The translations under genes were made by a program, and so were the position numbers. A DNA stretch of 64,000 nt from Fomitopsis serialis (Eukaryota > Basidiomycota > Agaricomycetes > Polyporales > Fomitopsidaceae), in NCBI RefSeq assembly GCF_022376445.1, contig NW_025955041.1:116834-180833 (forward strand), read 5' to 3'. The notes beneath the pieces were generated by a model. That model had not been told where the DNA came from. It worked only from the letters and a program-made list of their open reading frames with translations, and did no database searches. Positions 10,236-22,680 of this stretch are shown here, piece by piece; within the stretch, counting starts at the first letter, position 1; every line of letters starts with the position of its first letter.

Positions 10236-11837
10236 ATGCTTGCCCCCGTCTCTGTGCTGGCGAATTTTGCGAGTCAGATCCTATCTATTCTCGCCTCACC
10301 CGCCCCCGTGCAGCAGCCACTCGCTGCCCCGGCACTGCAGGCCATCGCCGGTTCTATGATGTACAAGTGCGTGATAGTCATCGTGATTGCGGGGGGTTTT
10401 ACGTATTGAATACGCGACCTCGTCTTGTAGGCGCACCGCGGCGGAAGAGGCAACACGGTCGAGAACAGTCTTCCGAGCTTCGCTTGGTAGGTCACGGAGT
10501 CGGGGACACGCGAGGGTCATGATCGCTGACAGTTCTATGAACAGGGGTCTCATCGATGGTGCTGCCACCCTCGAGCTAGACAACGGTATCACCAAAGAGG
10601 CCATGTCGTGGTCTGGCACGACGAGAACATTGTCCCGGAGAAGTGCGTTGACACTGTGCCTGCCGTACGTCGCCCAGCTACTTGTCGCTACGGTAGTCTG
10701 AATCGTCATCCAGTTCCCGAATGACCCCGACTTCCCATACGTCGGGAAGTACATCGCGAACCTCACGCTCGCGCAGCTCAAGACGCTCGACTGTGGCTCG
10801 AAGCGGCAGGACGGCTATCGTAAGGGTCTTGCCCCCCGCATAATTGCTTGACGCGAACCTCCATGGCTCGGACAGCAATGCAATTGACGTACCCGGGTAC
10901 ACGCATATCGACGATGCAGGAGGTGTTCGACTTTGTCGACTGCGCGGATCCGGAGCACAAGATCTTGTGGAACATCGAGTCGAAGATCAATCCGCAGTAC
11001 CCTAACCAGACGTTAGGCGTGGAGGATTCGTGAAGAGGCAGCATGCGCTGTTCTCTGCGAGCGCGTACGCGTCTCAAATTACCGTAAGTATCTCACGCCG
11101 TCTCCGCGGCACTATCTGACACCTGGGCACATCCAGTACCAGAGCTTCGACTGGAGGACACTGATTGCCATGAAGGTCAGGATACCTTCAGTGTACGTAC
11201 TTATGAACCCTCGCTGACAATGCCTTCAGGCGCTGGATCCCGAGATTCCAACCTCAGCGCTCATTGACGAGTACGTCATATCTGCGTATCAATGAACTTC
11301 GCTCACGATGGATTCACGCGCTACAGCGACACTGCGTGGATGCCGGACAACAGCACGACCCCGTGGCTAGCTGGCTTGAGACTCGATTCTTTCCCCGGTC
11401 CCACCATCGGACATCGGGTTGCCCAGGCCGCTCGCTCGATAGACGCGGATATACTGTCGCCGTCGGCGAGGTCTTTCTTCAGCCCCGCATTGGATCCGGC
11501 GATGGAGGACTACGCAACCTTCACCACGAAGGAGATGGTCGACGAAGCGCACAAGCTCGATATCAGTGTGAAAGTATGGACGGTACGTGTGCACTACAGT
11601 TCGTGTGACAGTTTGCTCATCCGTAAAGTAGGTGAACCGCTTGAACATCGTCGAGCAGATGCTTGCCTGGAAGGTCGATGGTATTATCACAGACTGTACG
11701 TGTGTATCGACCTTGGCCCTGCGACTCTCGCCAACTGACTATCATTTTCAGATCCCGACGTCGTTCGACGTTTGACTAAGCAGTACGGATACCCGTCTGC
11801 ACCCACATATCCTAAGCACCGGTATTGTCGTGTTTGA
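10236..11837 (+). CDS. Glycerophosphodiester phosphodiesterase, two apparent frameshifts
   Basis: Ten exons: 10236-10370, 10431-10486, 10545-10664, 10714-10819, 10876-11083, 11137-11175, 11230-11270, 11327-11582, 11632-11695 and 11752-11837. They would give about 370 residues if two missing bases are allowed for. GDPD motifs are HRGGRGNTVENSLPSFAW (catalytic His, Arg and Glu), LELDNGIT, and WHDENIV with the second catalytic His. The barrel ends with KVWTVNRLN and VDGIITDYP. The N-terminus is hydrophobic, compatible with a signal or anchor. The enzyme cleaves glycerophosphodiesters to glycerol-3-phosphate and an alcohol. One base is missing near 10597-10600 (between ITK and GHVVVWHDE) and one near 11028 (between GVED and VKRQHALF). 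Everything around both sites is conserved, so a consensus error is as likely as a true pseudogene. Confidence 0.8.
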
Positions 11838-12169
11838 AGGAGCATCTGGCGAGGCAGCGCAGCACGTATAGACCATCACGTAGACATGACGAGCTAGCAT
11901 ATCTCAATAGACTATTACTTGTACCACATACGATATACTCATGCAATAATTGGATCTCACGGTACAGAAATGTCGGCGAACCATTCGTACTGTCGCCTTG
12001 ACTCGGAAATGTACGCGTTCCTACTGGCTGGTAGCCGCTCAAAAGCCGCAAGCGCCTGCGTCGGGGAAGATCGGGAATGGCATACCCGGGGTTACGAGCG
12101 CCTGTACAAACTCCCTCTGTTTCCTCGTCGTCACCGCCAGCAGCGTCGAGCATCCGCTCTGTCTTCGCC
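11838..12169. other. Intergenic, promoter region of the Rieske gene
   Basis: 332 bp between the GDPD stop and the Rieske start codon, both on the plus strand. It holds the terminator of one gene and the promoter of the other. I see no further gene or repeat. Confidence 0.5.
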
Positions 12170-13238
12170 ATGGCCGCTATCCAGCTCGCCAAAAAGGCTG
12201 TAAATTTGCCCCCCACTTGTCGCACCCTCGCGTCTGGCGTGCCGGCCGCGTCCTACCTTAACCTCAATGTCCGCGAGCCTGCCGGTCACGGACATGCGCA
12301 CGGGCACGGCGCTGCTGGCCCTCGCTCGGATGTCCCTCCTAAGTGGGCGGGCGGTGTATCCACTAGCTCGTCTGCCGGGTTGGTCTCGAAGAGCTTTGCG
12401 AACGGTATGTGTCAATTTGCAGGCCGGTAACCTCCGTACTGACCATTTTACTTGCATTGCAGTCCCCAGCACAGGTGCTTTCCAGAGGCGCCTGATGCAC
12501 TCGACCGTGCCCGCCAAGGTCGAGCCGCAGGTACCCGACTTCTCGCACTATGAGGCGAAGTCGGACTCGACGAACCGCGGTGTCGCGTACATGATGATCG
12601 GCGGCATGGGCCTGCTCTCCGCGTCCGTCGCAAAGTCGACCGTGACGGAGTTCCTCGCGACGATGGCCGCGTCCGCGGACGTCCTCGCGATGGCGAAGGT
12701 CGAGATTGATCTGGCGACCATCCCCGAGGGCAAGAACGTCATCATCAAGTGGCGCGGCAAGCCCGTCTTCATCCGCCATCGCACGTCGGACGAGGTCCAG
12801 GAGGCGCGCGCGACCGACTGGAAGTCGCTCCGTGACCCCCAGAGCGACGAGGCCAGGACGAAGAAGCCGGAGTGGCTGATCATGGTGGGTGTCTGCACGC
12901 ACCTGGGTGTGTCCCCATTGGCGAGGCTGGTGACTTCGGTGGATGGTGCGTGCGCTGGTGGTACCGGTCACTCGCTCTGCTCATGACTACCCCTGTACAC
13001 AGGTTCTGCCCGTGCCACGGTTCTCATTACGACATCTGTGAGTCTGGACTCCTGGGTTCTTTAGCCGTTGTTGCTGATCTGTCCCGTGTAGCTGGCCGTG
13101 TACGCAAGGGCCCTGCTCCCGTGAGCATAAAGTTCTTTTCATCATCCTTGTGACGCCCTCTGACTTCTTTTGCAGACCAACCTCGAGGTGCCCGTTTACG
13201 ACTTCGACGAGACGAGCAACCTGCTTGTAGTTGGTTGA
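12170..13238 (+). CDS. RIP1: Rieske iron-sulfur protein of complex III, one frameshift
   Basis: Five exons: 12170-12404, 12463-12945, 13003-13037, 13092-13120 and 13176-13238; 281 residues once one base is allowed for. It contains a mitochondrial presequence, the transmembrane helix region ([20 protein letters not shown]) and the hinge. Cluster box 1 is CTHLG-C and cluster box 2 is CPCHGSHYD; together they supply the two Cys and two His ligands of the 2Fe-2S centre, plus the disulfide pair. The C-terminus is [12 protein letters not shown]. The protein carries electrons from ubiquinol to cytochrome c1. As read, one T is missing at about 12908, inside cluster box 1 (between CTHLG and [10 protein letters not shown]). 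The gene is normally single-copy and needed for respiration, so this is probably a sequence error. Confidence 0.9.
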
Positions 13239-14498
13239 TAGATGTTGCGGTCCGTAGAATGCAGCCTAAAGCATATAATGGGATGTCTTATCATTGTGAC
13301 GATGAACTTTCGGCACGTTCATACGGACGGTACACGAGTGATGTTCAAGGCTCAGCTGCGTTTTTTGTGCTGAGTTCATTTGTGAATGCCTGTTTCTTCG
13401 GGATGCGCTCGCAATTGACATCATGAAGAAGTGCGTTCTTGCTTCTGCGCTTCATTTTACGGAATTTCTTTAGTCTGATGCCGAGGCGGGTCTGGTCTGT
13501 AGGTAGGGTCATGTTCTGTAGTTCCGGGACGTCCTCACCCTGGTTCTTGGACTTGGATCGACGTCATGCAAAGCACAGGACCTCAGTTGCGATGAAAGCC
13601 TCCAGCTTCTCTGTCATGTTAGCCCTCACCCTGTTCTGCTATCCCGGTCCTATTTCTCCTATGTCCACAGTTCTGTGACTTACAAGTCGGAGTAGTCTCC
13701 ATCACTGGGTCATGGCACCCCACGAGAGACGGAGGGCCGACTTCCGAGTTTTCACACTTGACCCTTCTCAACCCACTGCCGATCAGCATCACGTACGTAC
13801 CAAGGCCTTCGGGATTGTCGAGTTTTCCAGGAGTGTCTACGTTGGTCAATGCTCATTGGACGTTGACGCAGTTATAGCGGCATGCCATTCAGTCGGAGGC
13901 TTTGCAAAGATGAGCCGTCCATGCGGGCGTGTATTTGCAGACGCTACCCCGAGTGGAGAGGCTCTCGTGGAACTCCTCGGTGATGAACATGATAGGCACT
14001 GGTGAGCCGCAGGGCGTTCGGAGCGATGGACTGGCTCTGCGATGGATGGAGCCTCATCATCGATGTTGTCCTCGGAACGCTGCCTCGAAATAGACTATGC
14101 AGGTGCGTGACTACAGCGGGCTCTGGCATCCTCAATAAATTTTTTTTTTCCTCCATTTTGTGCGGGAGTAGGTAGAGGCGGCGGGCGGGAGGAGCGTCGG
14201 GGCCCAGTGCGGTGGCTGTGGCGGGCTGCGGCGCGGCGCGGGAGTTCCCGATCTGAGCGACGGATCGTGATCGAGCAGTGCATGTGTTATCTTATCGGCG
14301 TCACAGCGTGTTACAAACCTAAATTGGCGGGCTGTGATTGGCTGGCCGTGACTCGATGTGGCGAGGCGTCTGTCGAAGCCGGGCCGCGCCTCGAGCGTGT
14401 GCCGCCCGTGTCTGCGATAAGCTGCTCCGGCTCGGGGCAGAGGTGGACGTTCGTATCATCGTCCGTCCCCTGCTTTCCTCCTCCTCCCATTCCGGTCT
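13239..14498. other. Intergenic, no supported gene
   Basis: 1.26 kb between the Rieske stop and the SRPK start. A 97-codon open frame at 13712-14005 has no recognisable motif or codon bias. A run of nine T lies near 14141. The last 300 bp are GC-rich and presumably hold the kinase promoter and 5' UTR. Confidence 0.4.
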
Positions 14499-17400
14499 AT
14501 GGCTCCCAAGCAGCCCTGCGCAACATACGAGTACATCGTCACCCCCGCTGGCCCCAAGATCGTCCCCGTCGCCGATGCACATTCCAAGGACGAGGAGTCT
14601 CCCGCGGACTACAACGCTGGCGGATACTCCCGGTTAAGGTTGGCGATACGTTCAAGGACAGCCGATATATCGTGTTGAGGAAGCTTGGGTGCGTTCCCGA
14701 GCCATTCTTGGTGAAATTGTGCCATGGACGCGCTGACACTATGATCGCACGATCAGATGGGGACATTTCTCGACGGTCTGGCTCGTGAAGGACACAGTGT
14801 GAGTCTCTTCACAACTTCTCATTTCACGCCACCGCTCCTCCATCGTGCGTTCTTTTGCCTCTGTCTGGCTTGTGTGGGTATTGCTCATACTATCGCTGCG
14901 TCCTGCTTGTGCTACTCGTCCCCGGGGATCACGCGAGCGTTCATAGTTGCCTCAAAACGCCTGGCACACTGCTGGAGGCTTGTGTCGTGTCACCAGCATG
15001 ATTGCCTTCAGTCCTATTATTATTCTCGTTTGCCTCCCCGCCTGCTGTATTTCTTGCTCAACATTACCGATGAGCGTCATAAGCTCCCGATCCACCCCGC
15101 TGATCTCCGGGTATGACAACGATGCATGTTTGTCTGCCATTGCAGATGCAAGCCGTTAGACTCCTCGGAACCAGTGGCCATCCAGCCATTGGTAGACGAC
15201 GGCGGTCCAACGATTGCATTGGACTTTGGTAGGGCAGCCAGAGCTCAGGCTCTGTCTGGTAGCATCCGTCTTACTATATGCGCTTCGTACTATCGTATGT
15301 TACCAATCCTGTATATGCCATAGCAAGAGCGACGAGCAGGACAGCAGGTTTGAACCTCACATTCTCTGGCGACCGTCATAGTTCCGGATGCTGCATGGCG
15401 GTTAGTTCGTCAGATTCGATCCGATCAGCTTCTCAATCGAGGCTCTGGTCGCGGTCTACTAGTCGTCTGACTCTATGTTGTCCGTGATCGGTGATTGCCA
15501 GAGGGGTAGCACGGTCGACTTTGCGGTCGTTGATAGGCAGGTGGCAGGTGATTGAAGGGCCTCCTGTACCAATCACGTCGTAGGGATTATAAGACCGGAT
15601 GGCTTCTCGGACGCAAAGGCAATCTGCATGCATTTTCACAGACACCGCAGCTATGTCTCACGATGTTGTTGCGAAATATATGCGGTGCTGTCGTTCATTG
15701 GGTGGTGGCGTCTTCGCACGTACAGCGGCACGCTGATGTTGTCATAATACTCGTCCGTGACCGATCGCTGACGCAGGCCCTCTTCACAGTGCCAAACGCC
15801 ACTCTGCTCTCAAGGTAGTCAAATCTGCGGGGCGCTACGCTGAGACAGCCCGCGACGAAATTAAGCTTCTCAACCAAGTGCGGGACGAGACTCCCGACCA
15901 TCCTGGGCGGGAATTTGTAGTCTCGTTTTTTGATTCGTTTCAACAACCTGGTCCCGAGGGCGTGCATGTATGCATCGTCTTCGAACCACTGGGCGAGAAC
16001 CTACTTGCGCTCATCGAACGCCACAAGAAGACTGGCGTGTCACCTGCGCTTGTGAAAGTCATCGCGAAGCAGATATTACTAGGCTTGGAGTACCTGCACG
16101 ATGAATGTGACCTCGTGCATACCGATATCAAGCCAGAGAACATCAGTGCGTAGACATGAGCAACATGGCGTGACCTCGCACATTGCTCACCTGTTATTGC
16201 GAATCCAGTGATTTCCATTCCGGACGTCGAAGCGCATATCCAAGCGGAGTTATCGACCTCACCTTCGCCAACATCCCGCAAGGTGGGCGTGCCAACGAAG
16301 CAGCTCAACCGGACTGGCGTCACAATCCCACGGCAAGCGGGGCGCGACCGTCATGTGCAGATATTCGACTCGCAGCCGCTCATGAGCCCCACGTCGGCTA
16401 GCTCGAGTCGAAGCTTACCGAAGGGTCTGCAGAAGCTGTCGAGATTGGCCAGCATGCAGAGTGTCCAAAGCTTGCTGGACAAGAAGGGTAAGGGCAAGCA
16501 GGACTCAGGCGAGTCGACGCTGTCGACGCCAGAGTTGTCGGACGGCTCGACTGGGAGCGCGGACTCCATTCCGCTGCCGTCGACGCTGTCGACATCATTT
16601 GGCCATGACCCATTACCACCGATTGTGAGCGTGGTCACGAGCGAGGTCAACAGGCTGTCGATCGTGACACGTTCGTATAATGGCTGCCTATTCGCGGATG
16701 TGTGTCAGGACTCGCCTGTAGAGCAGAAGGTCGAGCCAGTGGTGCCAAACACGCAGCCGCAGTCGATCAAACTTTCGACAGGACCGTCACTCCTGTCCCA
16801 GACCGCCCCTCATAACCTCACCATCAACACCCGTCCCGCGTCACCGCCTCGCCCCTCCTCTCCTACTCATGAACCGTCCTCGCCACATGCCTCCTCCTCC
16901 CACTCAAGTCACGGCCCGCCCTCACCGCCACCACCTTCACCTCTTCCTCCTCCAATATCCATCAAGATCGCCGATCTAGGCAATGCGACACCTAGCCACA
17001 GACATTATACGGAAGACATCCAAACTCGCCAGTACCGCTCGCCAGAGGTGATATTGGGACGCACCGACTGGAACCACACGGCCGACGTCTGGAGCGCGGC
17101 ATGCGTTATCTTCGAGTTGCTCACCGCAGAGTACCTCTTCGACCCGCAGGCACAGGGAGGCGTCTTTGGCAAAGATGACGACCATATGGCGCAAATCATC
17201 GAGCTGCTGGGTGACTTCAGTTCGGAGGTGAAGTTCGGCGGGAGGTTCAGTCGCGAGCTTTTCGATAGCACTGGTGAGTGTCTATTTAAATTCGCAGGGA
17301 GCTCTCCGGATTTGGCTGTATGGGCGCCGCTGCTGTGCGCCTTTTCGGCGACCGGGCCTGTTATGCCTTGCCGCTCTCCATTCCACGATCCACGGTCGTG

Positions 17401-17663
17401 GTCTCTTGTGTGTTTCGACCGCGAGCTAACTTGCTACACGTATGATAGGCGCGCTGCGGTACATCCGGAGCTTGAAGCCCTGGCCTCTCAAACGCGTCAT
17501 GATAGAGAAGTACCTGTGGAACGACGAGGACACCGATGCGCTCCGCGAGTTCCTCGAGCCCATGCTTGTCGTCGACTACCGCAAACGGAAACATGCGCGG
17601 GATATGAAGAACCACAAGTGGCTCGAGGTCGACGCAGCGAGCTCGGAGCTGCAGGATTGGTGA
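14499..17663 (+). CDS. SRPK-type serine/threonine kinase, one frameshift
   Basis: Five exons: 14499-14688, 14757-14798, 15790-16145, 16209-17273 and 17449-17663; about 622 residues after allowing one missing base. The glycine loop is LGWGHFSTVWLVKD. The catalytic Lys is in HSALKVVKSAGRY. The catalytic loop is LVHTDIKPENI, with the HTD variant typical of SRPKs. A Ser/Pro-rich spacer of about 250 residues then splits the kinase. The domain resumes at IKIADLGNA (DLG in place of DFG), QTRQYRSPEVILG and WSAACVIFELLTAEYLFDP. SRPKs phosphorylate SR splicing factors on Arg-Ser dipeptides, in cytoplasm and nucleus. One C is missing near 14629-14631, just before VKVGDTFKDSRY. Intron 2 is 991 nt, about 18 times the local norm. 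An RNA-binding protein with R/S-rich tail lies downstream. Confidence 0.87.
14799..15789 (+). other. 991-nt intron in the SRPK gene
   Basis: The donor GTGAGT at 14799 and the acceptor CACAG at 15785-15789 join KDTV to AKRHSALKVV in frame. Other introns here are mostly 50-65 nt. The 15.1-15.65 kb part has fragmentary open frames on the minus strand (for example one containing TGGPSITCHLPINDR), but no family could be named. It may be an old insertion. Confidence 0.6.
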
Positions 17664-18869
17664 TTGCGATCACCGCTAGCACCGCCGCCCCGCCACACGG
17701 CGCGTTCTGTGCACGCACTTCCGCCGCGCGGACTGCGGGATGCGTGAAACATCCGCACCAACCACTATCTTAGGTATGACTGATGGTAAATTATCTTGAC
17801 TGTCGTGGACCGGTGCCGTCGCCGGCCCTCATTAATCACTCGTCGTACAATCTCTCTTTGCTGTGCATAACATCGCTTTTCTCTTTGCGTTACTTTAGTT
17901 CACTTCCCTCATGCGACTCCCCCATGCGACACCTCGCCCCGTCCCACATCCATTCCATAGACTCTAGACATGTCTCTTGGATTCGTTTCATGCAGCAATC
18001 CCGCTACTGTAGTCGCATACCCCGTTTCGCCTCTTCCACGATTTCTTCAGGGCTTGTGGTAGTAGGGTGCATAGGTTATTCGATTATATTGTGCCCCTGT
18101 AATTCTTTGTAGCTATTACGTTCGTAGACCTCATGCCAACTTCATTCATCTCGCTCTCTTCCCGAACGGTTCCGCCGACAGGACTGCAGGCATAGTAATG
18201 TGTCATTTCTGAGCTCGGTTTGGCTTGAGGGAGCGCCGGGAGAGGCCGGAAAGCGCCGAGCGGGTGGCGAAAAGGTGGTGGCAGATTTTACTTCGCAAGA
18301 CGGGCGCTATACGCTTGCTCTCGTCATCTCATGGCGGCCTCCCCCGAGCTGAAAGCGCACCCGCGCCGGCGCAAGACAAACACAGCGGCCCAGACGAGCA
18401 GGCACGCGATGTCCAATGGCCTCTCCCAGCGACGAGCCTGCCAATGGCGCGCACCCTCCTGCTGACGACCGTGCTCCTGCACAGCCGCAGACGGCGCAGA
18501 CTATCCACCTACGCCCCGCCGCGACGGGGCGGACACCGATTCCAACAACCGTGAATCTGCCGACCGTGGCGAGAAACAGGTCAAGGTGCTTATCTGGTCT
18601 ACTATCCGTCCCTTTGTCCTTGTGCGCCGCGCTGCCAGGTGTTTGCGACCCCTATGCGTCTTGCTGCGGTGAGCTGCTTACAGCGAGGCCTCCTGTCTTG
18701 AAGCGCTTCGGGAACTTTGTTGGCTTTGTTACTCCGCCGAGCGACTATCATGTGGCGGGTTACCTTCCTGTTGCTTTGACAAGCGTATCGCCCGCTGTGC
18801 TCCGGTCTGGCTTTTATACTCATGGTCTCATTCTTGCCGACTGACACCACGACCTTTCACACTGCCACT
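17664..18869. other. Intergenic, promoter region of the RRM gene
   Basis: 1.2 kb. An open frame from 18419 begins MASPSDEPANGAHPP. It could be the first exon of an unassembled gene, but no consistent continuation was found. The interval otherwise holds the SRPK 3' end and the RRM gene's 5' region. Confidence 0.35.
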
Positions 18870-20424
18870 ATGTCTGCGATGTCTGATTCTGGTATCGTTA
18901 ACTCCTGCATCCCACAGCCTAACAAGGTCTACATCGGCGGTCTGCCCGAACATACGCGTAAGGAAGACCTGGAGAGCTGCTTTGGAAAGATTGGTAACAT
19001 TGTGAACATTGAGCTAAAGTGAGTTGCTCTGCATTACTTTCGGTTGTTCATTCTCACGCGTGATTCTTCCTCGCCGATAGAGTTGGTTATGGCTTCGTGG
19101 TGCGTACATATTTGTCAGATCCGGGGTAGTCAAGGCGTTAACTGAAGCTCATGAAGGAATTTGACAACCGCGAGGCTGCAGAAGAGAGCGTAGCGAAGTA
19201 TCATGAAGGTTATTTCATGGGCAACAAGATCCGCGTCGAGTTATCAAGAGGCGGCGGCCGGACAGCGAAGTACAGCAACGATCCCGGCGCTTGCTTCAAA
19301 TGCGGACAGTTGGGACACTGGGCCAGGTACTATTTCACGTCTTAGCATTCTGGCATTGCTGACTATGAACACCTACACCAGAGAATGTCCGAACGTACCA
19401 CTACCGTGAGTCAAACACCACTTCATCAAATCGCTGCGTGTTGAAACAATTATCTACAGGGGACGGCGACCTCTGGACGCGCCTTTAATTGACCGCATCC
19501 AACCACCCCGGGACTACCTGCCACCTCCCCGTGACTACCCGCCCTACAGGGATGACTATCGTTACCCGCCCCGGGATGCTCGCTATGGCTATGACTATCC
19601 TCCGCCACCTATTCCAGGGCGTGACTATAGACGACCACCCTCACCACCTCCTCGGGACATCCGTGACTACCCTCCGGCTCCTGTGCGCTCGACCCGCGAC
19701 TACGATGACTACAGGTCGAGAGGGCCGCCTCCTCTGCCGTCTCTGCCACCTCCGCCCCCTCGCTATGATTCTCGGCCTAGCTACTATCCGCCTGAGGGTG
19801 ATGTTCCTCCTGGCTACCCTCCTCGTGGCTACCCTCCGCCGCCTCCTCGTGATTACTATGACCGCTACGATCGGAGAGCTCCACCACCTGCTGACCGGTA
19901 CGCCTACGCATCTGGTGCTCCGCCGCCTGCTGCGAGACCCAGAACGCCGCCTGGTGCGCCGCCGCCTCGCTCTCGAGATGAGTATGAACGGCCTCCTCGG
20001 TATGTTGTCTAGTCTGCTTTACTGGCTCTGTGTTAATCATGTTTTCTGCAGGGAGTACTCGGCGCCTGTTCCGGAGACACGCGCTAGGCCTGCATCACCA
20101 CCGCCGGCATCCTCCCGCTACGCAGAGTATCCTCCTCGAGGTGCTAGCCCACCTAGGTTTCGGTAAGTGTCCAGGCGATGTGGGGTGATATGTGTTGACA
20201 TGGTTTCCCCTTTCATCAGCCGTCGTTCTCAGAGCCCTCCCCCACGGTCGACCTCTGGTGCCTATGACTCTGCCGCCTATCGAGGGAGCTCGGGTGCAGC
20301 ATACAATGGGGGCTCTTCTGCGGCTTATGGAGGCAACGGTTACGCGAATGGCGCTGCTTCTAGGGGCTCTGATAGAGACTATCCTCCGCGCAGTTCTCGG
20401 GACGAGGCCTATAGGCGGCCGTAG
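18870..20424 (+). CDS. RRM and zinc-knuckle RNA-binding protein, SR-like
   Basis: Seven exons: 18870-19018, 19081-19099, 19148-19326, 19382-19405, 19460-19999, 20052-20162 and 20220-20424; 408 residues, all phases consistent. An RRM spans about residues 16-92, with RNP2 as KVYIGGLP and RNP1 as KVGYGFV. RNP1 is encoded across a 19-nt micro-exon. A CCHC zinc knuckle follows (CFKCGQLGHWARECP), built from two exons. The remaining 270 residues are Pro, Tyr, Asp and Arg rich (repeated RDY/PPR units) and end in RS and Gly/Ser-rich sequence. The layout matches 9G8/SRSF7-type splicing factors. A role in pre-mRNA splicing or mRNA export is likely, and an SRPK lies just upstream. The exact orthologue is not certain. 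Confidence 0.85.
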
Positions 20425-22680
20425 GACCGACTCAGCTTCACATAAAATCACTATGCGATGTCCCGGAGGGCCTGGTCTTGCGTGGCTTTCTTGCGCTCTT
20501 GACGCCCTCTGCGCGGTCTTCGTCCCGTGGCCCCTACTCGTGCTGTCGATGTCCCCAAGATCTACCTTCTCTTGAATCGAGCCTTGCCGTTACTAGCGAG
20601 CTCTGCGACCGTGCTCCCTCATATTCTCATCCACGATTTTGTACTGCGCCTGCTAGCTTAGCTGACCCGGGCCGTCTTGCGTATGTGTGCTCGTCTCTGG
20701 TGACGATATGCGGTAATGCGAATATGCGAAATTCTCGTGTGTACATAACTTTTTTGTGGCTCTGGCTGCCGGTGCACCGGTGCGATCGCCTCGTCATGCC
20801 AAGTGGCTCCAAGCCTCGTGCGGTTCGCGCGGTCTTGGACTGAGGTACGTACTGACATACTCAAGTGTCCACCGTTGCCGCTAGCACTCAGCAGGATCGA
20901 AGAGCGGTGACGCTGAGGTGATGATGAGTGTGGTACGGGTCACAGATCAGACGCGTAGAGCTTTGTCGCTCGAACTTGAACCTTTCTGGGGTACCGCTGC
21001 TCGCGCTAATGGGTGCACGAAGGCACAAATACGATCTGTATGCCCATTCCTCGTGCGGGCCATGCTGGATCCATGCGACTGGGAAGTGAGATACAGTACA
21101 TCAGTAGCAGGGCTAAGAAGCAGTGGCGACGCTGATCGCATGATTGTGCGGATTCGGAGTATGGTGAGCCTGGACACTCCATGTGTATGGACGTTCTCAT
21201 TCTGGCCTTGTTTGGTGGGCTGCTCGCTGTTGGTAGCGCAACCACAATACAGTACCTGGCTTTATTTCCGTGGTCACGAGAGGGTCGAAGGATAGCGAGA
21301 TTCGCCCGGGATAGCTTAGGTAGTAAGGTACAGCGCTTCGTGTGCGGATTGCGCGGATCATGCAGCTTCGGACAATGTTATTAATGTGTGCTCACGGGTA
21401 CAGCGCTGCGGTCGCTCCGTCGACGAGCGTCGTACGTAGGCCCAAACGCGCTGCCAGTGTGACCATGAGGTAAGCCAAGCAAGGGGCTGCGGATGCTCGC
21501 AATCAGGCCCCCGCGTTGAGCCGCACGTTTTGGGAAGCGTCGGTTCCGCGACGCAGGATCCCGAAGCGTAATAATGAATTTGAGCTTGGGAAGCGGGAGA
21601 TGGATCTGGGGCACAGAGTGCCATACTTATCGATGTGTATGACGGGATCACGGTCCATGCCGCACGGGTCTTGTCCGTTGGCCCGTGCGCCCGGGTTTCG
21701 CAGGGTGCGGCTGGAACTGTTAAGGTTGCGCTCTCGTGGGTGCTGGATCGTGCTTGCTAGGCAGCCTGGAGCTGTGGCACTGGAAAGTTTGTTGCGAGAC
21801 GAGCGGCTGACATGACTCCAGGCATATGCAATTCAGATGGAAGCTGCATGTTGCCGGGAATGTGAATGGGGAAGCACGAGGATCCGCCCTTGTCAAGGCT
21901 GCGCCGGAGCGCGATTATCCCGACATGCGCGGATGGATTGTGTATTGCTGCAAGTGAAAGCCACAAACTCACAGTTCGAAGTTTGGTTCAAAGGACAGAT
22001 GGTCCGAGAACGTCTCTAGGCTCAAATCAACGCGTGGCAGAAGGTCGAGCGCGGATTGAGCGCGGAGCAATAATAGACTCCTGCCATGCAGAGACGAACA
22101 GCGTGGGCGGGTGAGGTAAAGTGAGTTCCGAATGTCGGCAGTGTGTCAGCACAGCGGCTGTGGTTGCCAATTTTGCTGACATGTACTGGACGTTGGGAGG
22201 GCGGTCCAGGACCGCCACACGACCGACGGACACAGACCGACCTCTGCACGTTCGTGCGCTGGCGATAAGGTATCCTAGACCTATTGCAGCATAGCGCGAT
22301 CTTGTCCACCGGTACCGCGCTGTGGCGGACTCCAGGTGTCGCGCGTCGACGATCGGACTGAGCAAGGCACAGGCAGAATTCGAATGCGACCGCCGGACAT
22401 GGAGTGTGGATTTGTCTGGGTGCGGAGAGTGGATGAGGATGGCCCTGGGATGACAGAAAGGGGAGAAACGGTGCGGGCGGGGTGCGCCACTGGGGGCCGT
22501 GATTGGCGCGGCGGGCAGATGCGAGATCGCGACATAGCCGATCCCATCTGTGCCCCTCCTGTGGCGGACGGCGACAAGCGAGGATGCGTAACACCAGCGG
22601 CCTCTCCCTCCCCGTTATAATCCTCTCCGTCCCCCCATCTTCCCCGCGCTGGCGCGCCCTCCCCCTCCCCGCTCCTCGCG
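20425..22680. other. Intergenic, 2.3 kb without a supported gene
   Basis: Several GC-rich open frames on both strands (for example 22022-22594 minus) lack motifs, plausible splice partners or a start context. I see no transposon ends. The final 150 bp, C/T-rich, form the likely promoter and 5' UTR of the STE20-type kinase gene. Confidence 0.35.

Noticed and set aside
13712..14005. 97-codon plus-strand ORF
   Set aside because: No motif, no splice partner and no coding-like composition.
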